NCBI GenBank assembly: GCA_017618435.1
Contig: JAFZUH010000120.1
Span: 1 to 9,436 of the forward strand
Length of the DNA stretch: 9,436 nt
Source of the DNA: Bacteroidales bacterium
GTDB taxonomy: Bacteria > Bacteroidota > Bacteroidia > Bacteroidales > WCHB1-69
Reading direction: 5' to 3'
Positions within the stretch are counted from its first letter, which is position 1, and every line of letters starts with the position of its first letter. Positions 5,733 through 9,436 of the stretch are shown here, in pieces. The notes under the pieces were generated by a model, which searched no databases, was not told the DNA's origin, and was given only the letters and a program-made list of their open reading frames with translations. Both the position numbers and the translations under genes were made by a program.

Positions 5733-7580
5733 ATGGCAAAAGACAATTTAAAATTCGTTGAAAAAGAGAGTGTTGTAATTAAATTCGCCGGTGATTCAGG
5801 CGATGGTATGCAACTGACGGGGACATTGTTTTCAGATACATCTGCCTTTTCCGGCAATGATTTGGTGACATTTCCCGATTATCCCGCCGAAATCAGGGCT
5901 CCGCACAATACAATAGCGGGAGTTTCAGGTTTTCAGGTACATATTGGGAAAGAAATAAAAACCATTGGTGACAAGTGTGATGTATTAGTGGCTATGAATC
6001 CCGCTTCGTTAAAAGCCAATTTGAAATGGGTAGCCATGGGTGGATCTATTATTATCGATGCAGATTCTTTTGATGAAAAATTGATAGAAAAAGCAGGTTA
6101 TACTTCCAATCCTATAACCGATGGTTCTTTGTCAAGTTACAGAATTATCGCTGCACCTATTTCTTCATCGGCCAAACGAATCGGTCGAGAACACGATATG
6201 GATATCAAATCTTCTGAAAAAACAAAGAATATGTTTGCCTTGGGTATGGTGGCATTTATTTTTGACAGGGATTTGGAAAAAATAGCCAAACGTATTGAAC
6301 TTAAATTCAAGAAAAAACCTGATGTAGCCAAAGCAAATATTGCTGTTTTGAATGCCGGTTATATCTATGCTGAAAGTGCGGAAATCGTAGAATCGAGATA
6401 CCATATCCAAACTGCAGATATGCCTAAAGGCCGTTATCGCAATATTTCAGGTAACATTGCAACGGCATGGGGTTTGTTGGCTGCTTCGGAAAAATCGGGC
6501 AGACCGTTGTTCCTTGGCTCTTATCCTATTACTCCTGCAACGGATATTATGGTGGAATTGGCCAAACACAAATCACTTAATGCAAGAGTGATGCAATGTG
6601 AAGATGAAATAGCAGGCATTTGTTCTACCATTGGTGCGGCTTTTGCCGGTTCTATGGCGGTAACAAGCACATCAGGTCCCGGTTTGTCATTAAAATCGGA
6701 GGCTTTGGGTTTGGCTGTAATGACAGAGTTGCCGATTGTTTTGATTGATGTACAAAGAGGTGGTCCTTCTACAGGTTTGCCTACAAAATCGGAACAAGGC
6801 GATTTGAATCAAGCTCTTTTTGGCAGAAATGGCGAATGTCCATGCATTGTTCTTTCAGCCACTTCGCCAAGCGATTGTTTCTATGCTGCTTTTGAGGCGG
6901 CAAAATTGGCTATGGAACACATGACACCGACTATTTTGCTTACAGATGGTTATATCGGTCAAGGATCTGAATTGTTCCGTATTCCCAAAATGGATGATAT
7001 GCCAAAGATAGTTCCTCCGATTGCTGAAGCCAACGATCCGGATTTTGCTCCTTATAGAAGAGACCCTGAAACATTGGTAAGAAAATGGGCTTTGCCGGGT
7101 ACCGAAGGTTTAAGACATCGAATTGGTGGTTTGGAAAAAACTGATATTTTCGGTGCTGTATCTACAGATCCTCTAAACCATGAAAAAATGGTTCAATACC
7201 GTAGAGATAAAGTTTTGCGTGTTGCCAACGATATTCCGGAACAAGAAGTGTTTGGAGAAAAAGAAGGCGATTTGTTGGTAGTAAGTTGGGGCGGTACCTA
7301 CGGACAAACGATGGTAGCCGTTAAAGAAATGCAACAACAAGGTCACAAAGTAAGTTTGGCACATTTCAAATATATTTTGCCACTTCCCAAAAATACGGAG
7401 CAAATATTGGCATCTTATAAGAAGATTGTGGTATGTGAATTGAATGCCGGTCAGTTTGTAAATTATTTGAGAGCTCAATTCCCTCAATTTAAGTATGAAC
7501 AATACAACAAATTCCAAGGACTTCCATTCACCACCGCTGAATTGACAGAAAAGTTTAACCAAATAATTAAGGAGAAATAG
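5733..7580 (+). CDS. korA: 2-oxoacid:ferredoxin oxidoreductase, fused gamma/alpha subunit (probably 2-oxoglutarate)
   Basis: With KorB, this 615-residue cytoplasmic protein converts a 2-oxoacid plus CoA to acyl-CoA, CO2 and reduced ferredoxin. It would be a low-potential electron source in oxidative use, or a carboxylation step in reductive use. Residues about 12-195 are the gamma domain, with GDSGDGMQLTG at 20-30 and FPDYPAEIRAPHNT at 47-60. The alpha (pyrimidine-binding) domain starts near 235, with SYPITPATDIM at 263-273, acidic CEDEIAG at 289-295, TSGPG at 313-317 and QRGGPSTGLPTKSEQGD at 341-357. A transketolase-C-like domain follows from about 510 (LLVVSWGGTYG, then HFKYILPLP). The length is typical of the fused form. 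I chose the ATG at 5733; an upstream in-frame TTG at 5694 would lie inside the promoter box. The gamma-alpha fusion with a small beta subunit favours KorAB over PorA-type pyruvate enzymes, but substrate assignment is inference. korB follows after 2 bases. Confidence 0.92.
   Translation: MAKDNLKFVEKESVVIKFAGDSGDGMQLTGTLFSDTSAFSGNDLVTFPDYPAEIRAPHNTIAGVSGFQVHIGKEIKTIGDKCDVLVAMNPASLKANLKWVAMGGSIIIDADSFDEKLIEKAGYTSNPITDGSLSSYRIIAAPISSSAKRIGREHDMDIKSSEKTKNMFALGMVAFIFDRDLEKIAKRIELKFKKKPDVAKANIAVLNAGYIYAESAEIVESRYHIQTADMPKGRYRNISGNIATAWGLLAASEKSGRPLFLGSYPITPATDIMVELAKHKSLNARVMQCEDEIAGICSTIGAAFAGSMAVTSTSGPGLSLKSEALGLAVMTELPIVLIDVQRGGPSTGLPTKSEQGDLNQALFGRNGECPCIVLSATSPSDCFYAAFEAAKLAMEHMTPTILLTDGYIGQGSELFRIPKMDDMPKIVPPIAEANDPDFAPYRRDPETLVRKWALPGTEGLRHRIGGLEKTDIFGAVSTDPLNHEKMVQYRRDKVLRVANDIPEQEVFGEKEGDLLVVSWGGTYGQTMVAVKEMQQQGHKVSLAHFKYILPLPKNTEQILASYKKIVVCELNAGQFVNYLRAQFPQFKYEQYNKFQGLPFTTAELTEKFNQIIKEK
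7569..7575 (+). promoter_or_regulatory. Strong Shine-Dalgarno sequence for korB inside the korA 3' end
   Basis: AAGGAGA lies within the last codons of korA (reading Lys-Glu-Lys-stop), with its AAGGAG core 8 bases before the korB ATG at 7583. It fixes the korB start. It also stands out here, because glyS, folA, the DUF4468-like gene, clpS, korA and the transferase have no comparable sequence. Confidence 0.85.
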
Positions 7581-7582
7581 TT

Positions 7583-8605
7583 ATGAGTATAGAAAGATCG
7601 AATGTAGTTTTGACAAAAGAAGATTTTGCAAGCGATCAAATGGTAAAATGGTGCCCCGGTTGTGGCTCCCATGCTATTTTAGCAGCGTTGGAAAACGTGT
7701 TCCCTAAAATTGGTTACAAAGCAGAAAAATTTTGTTTGATATCGGGTATCGGTTGTGCATCTCGTTTTCCATATTATGTAAACACTTATGGATTTCACAG
7801 CATTCACGGACGTCCAAATCCCATTGCAACAGGTGTAAGAGTCAACAACCGTAATTTGAGTGTATGGGTAATCTCGGGAGACGGCGATTCATTGGCAATT
7901 GGTGGCAACCATTTTATTCACACCATTCGTAGAAATGTCGATTTGAATATTTTGATATTCAACAATCAGATATATGGTCTGACCAAAGGTCAATATTCGC
8001 CCACTACACCATTTGGAAAAATTACCAAAACATCACCGCAGGGAACGATAGAAGAGCCTTTTATCCCCGGTAAATTGGTGTTGAGTGCCAATGGTACTTT
8101 CTTTGCGAGAGTGGTGGACAACAATCTTAAACTTATGCAGGAAGTTATGCTTGAAGCCGCCAAACATGACGGCACTTCTGTGGTTGAATTTTTGCAGAAT
8201 TGTGTCATTTTCAATGATGGTGCACATTCAATTATTTCCGATAAAGAAACGGCTGCTGATAGACAGTTGATACTTAAAGACGGTGAACCGATGATATTTG
8301 GTAAAAACAGAGATAAGGGTATCATTATGGGCGATAGAGGCTTGGAAGTGGTAACTATCGGACAAAATGGTATTACCGAACAAGATATTCTTGTTCACGA
8401 TATGTATCAGCAAGATCCGGGTTTGCATTTGATGTTGGCACAAATGCGTTATCCTGAATTCCCTATTGCCTTGGGTGTTATCAGGTCTGTTGTGGCTCCT
8501 ACTTATGACCAATTGTTGGAAGAGCAAGTGATAAAAGCAAAGAACGAATCTCCTATACGTTGTGTTGATGATTTGCTCAATAGCGGTGAAACTTGGGAAG
8601 TATAA
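7583..8605 (+). CDS. korB: 2-oxoacid:ferredoxin oxidoreductase, beta subunit (probably 2-oxoglutarate)
   Basis: This 340-residue subunit binds thiamine diphosphate and one [4Fe-4S] cluster. The four cluster cysteines are visible: C24 and C27 in WCPGCGSH, C58 in GIGCASR, and C207 in FLQNC. Their spacing closely matches that known for OFOR beta subunits. The ThDP/Mg motif is GDGD at 99-102, followed by NN at 127-128 (IFNNQIYGLTKGQ). HGRPNPIATG at 75-84 and TIEEPFIPG at 155-163 are further family segments. It pairs with the fused subunit upstream, 2 bases apart, and translation is supported by the Shine-Dalgarno at 7569. No ferredoxin-like delta subunit follows, so a separate ferredoxin encoded elsewhere must accept the electrons. 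The C-terminal 80 residues (DMYQQDPGLHLMLAQMRYPEFPIALGVIR) are normal for the two-subunit enzymes. The substrate is inferred. Confidence 0.94.
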   Translation: MSIERSNVVLTKEDFASDQMVKWCPGCGSHAILAALENVFPKIGYKAEKFCLISGIGCASRFPYYVNTYGFHSIHGRPNPIATGVRVNNRNLSVWVISGDGDSLAIGGNHFIHTIRRNVDLNILIFNNQIYGLTKGQYSPTTPFGKITKTSPQGTIEEPFIPGKLVLSANGTFFARVVDNNLKLMQEVMLEAAKHDGTSVVEFLQNCVIFNDGAHSIISDKETAADRQLILKDGEPMIFGKNRDKGIIMGDRGLEVVTIGQNGITEQDILVHDMYQQDPGLHLMLAQMRYPEFPIALGVIRSVVAPTYDQLLEEQVIKAKNESPIRCVDDLLNSGETWEV

Positions 8606-8627
8606 ATTCGAACGAAATTTGTATATT

Positions 8628-8656
8628 GGGGGAACTTTTATGTTCCCCTCTTTTTT
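8628..8656 (+). terminator. Intrinsic terminator after korB
   Basis: GGGGAAC (8629-8635) pairs with GTTCCCC (8642-8648) around a TTTTAT loop. G8628 can wobble-pair with T8649. Six Ts follow at 8651-8656. The hairpin starts 22 bases after the korB stop and separates korAB from the downstream transporter. Confidence 0.92.
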
Positions 8657-8689
8657 GTAAAATTCTATTAGCGAAAAACTAAGGTTGAT

Positions 8690-9436
8690 ATGCAAAAAAT
8701 TAAAAATTTAATTTTACCGCTTGCCGTTATTTTAGGTTTATTGTTTCATGAATATTTGGACAAATTTGGCATTATTGTGCCATATTTGATTTTTTGTATG
8801 CTTTTCATCACTTATTGTGATTTGCATGTCAAAGATTTGAAAATAAGTGGATTCCATATATCTATGCTATTGTTTCAGATAGTGGTTTCCATTGCTTTAT
8901 ATTTGATAATCAGTCCTTTTGATACTGTTGTTGCCCAAGGTGCGTTGATTACTGTTATCGTACCGACTGCTACGGCAGCGGTGGTGGTGGCGGGTATGTT
9001 GGGAGCCAATATCGGAACCATGACAACTTATACTTTGTTGAGTAATTTGACTATGGCTGTTATTTGTCCGCTGGTATTTTCGCATATCGGATACAATGGT
9101 TCTATTTCGTTTCTACATGCTTTAGGTTTGATATTTGTCAAAATATTTCCATTGTTGGTGTTACCCTTGTTGTTAGCCTTGGTGTTGAAAAAAATCTCCC
9201 CAATTTCAGCTCAATTTATTGTTAAACATAAGGGTATTTCATTATATTTATGGGCAATTTCTCTGACAATTGCTATCGGCAAGGCCATCAATTATATTGT
9301 TTTGCAAAACGAATCCCAACACAAAGTCATTATATTTATGGCAATTGCCGCGGTATTGATTTGTGTCCTGCAATTCACGGTGGGGAGACTTATTGGGAAA
9401 AAATACGGTGATGTTGTGGCTGGAGGACAGGCGATA
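8690..9436 (+). CDS. Bile acid:sodium symporter (BASS) family transporter, 5' part (3' end outside window)
   Basis: This is the first 249 codons of a multi-pass inner-membrane transporter; the frame is still open at the window edge. Hydrophobic segments are visible at about residues 7-20, 27-42, 57-75, 83-103, 115-132, 142-166, 184-203 and 213-232. Typical BASS sequence is seen at 92-107 (PTATAAVVVAGMLGAN) and 118-130 (SNLTMAVICPLVF), and again at the very end (GKKYGDVVAGGQA), just before the second conserved core. BASS proteins use sodium to import organic anions such as bile acids, pantothenate or 2-oxoacids. The substrate cannot be told here. The ATG at 8690 is preceded by AAGG at 8681-8684, a modest Shine-Dalgarno. 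No clear promoter lies in the 33 bases between the korB terminator and the start. The neighbouring oxoacid oxidoreductase is a suggestive but weak hint about substrate. Confidence 0.85.
   Translation, partial: MQKIKNLILPLAVILGLLFHEYLDKFGIIVPYLIFCMLFITYCDLHVKDLKISGFHISMLLFQIVVSIALYLIISPFDTVVAQGALITVIVPTATAAVVVAGMLGANIGTMTTYTLLSNLTMAVICPLVFSHIGYNGSISFLHALGLIFVKIFPLLVLPLLLALVLKKISPISAQFIVKHKGISLYLWAISLTIAIGKAINYIVLQNESQHKVIIFMAIAAVLICVLQFTVGRLIGKKYGDVVAGGQAI

Noticed and set aside
8228..8695. A 155-codon minus-strand frame crossing the end of korB and the korB terminator.
   Set aside because: Most of it is antisense to conserved korB sequence and it runs through the terminator hairpin.

Overview
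The window is a compact, A+T-rich chromosomal segment that most likely comes from an anaerobic member of the Bacteroidota, probably Bacteroidales. Four things point there: a single-chain (alpha2) glycyl-tRNA synthetase, a ClpS of the Bacteroidota type, a fused gamma/alpha 2-oxoacid:ferredoxin oxidoreductase, and promoter boxes of the TAnnTTTG class with few Shine-Dalgarno sequences. I see no rRNA, tRNA, CRISPR array, insertion sequence or phage gene. The segment reads as ordinary core genome, and I found no convincing new multi-gene system.

Region 1 (2-3330, + strand) is a tight run of five genes: the 3' part of mntP (manganese efflux), glyS, folA (dihydrofolate reductase), a small exported protein that resembles DUF4468, and clpS. 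Gaps are 17, 4 and 2 bases, followed by an 11-base overlap. The run ends at a strong hairpin that overlaps the clpS stop codon.

Region 2 (3332-5563, - strand) is a cell-envelope pair: a WecA/TagO/MraY-family polyprenyl-phosphate sugar-1-phosphate transferase, then a membrane-anchored MltD-like lytic transglycosylase one base downstream. Beyond the transglycosylase stop lies a short protein-like open frame without an ATG, in the -1 frame. A good Bacteroidota-type promoter (5596-5625, - strand) precedes the transferase.

Region 3 (5689-8656, + strand) is a divergently transcribed korAB operon for a 2-oxoacid:ferredoxin oxidoreductase, probably acting on 2-oxoglutarate. It has a TAnnTTTG promoter box, a full Shine-Dalgarno sequence for korB inside the end of korA, and a clear intrinsic terminator.

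Region 4 (8690-9436, + strand) is the 5' part of a bile acid:sodium symporter (BASS) family membrane transporter, which runs off the end of the window.

The genes serve separate core tasks: metal homeostasis, translation, folate metabolism, N-degron proteolysis, envelope glycan synthesis and remodelling, and low-potential anaerobic carbon metabolism. The best leads for a second look are the open frame after the transglycosylase, the altered positions in DHFR and ClpS, and the divergent promoter region.
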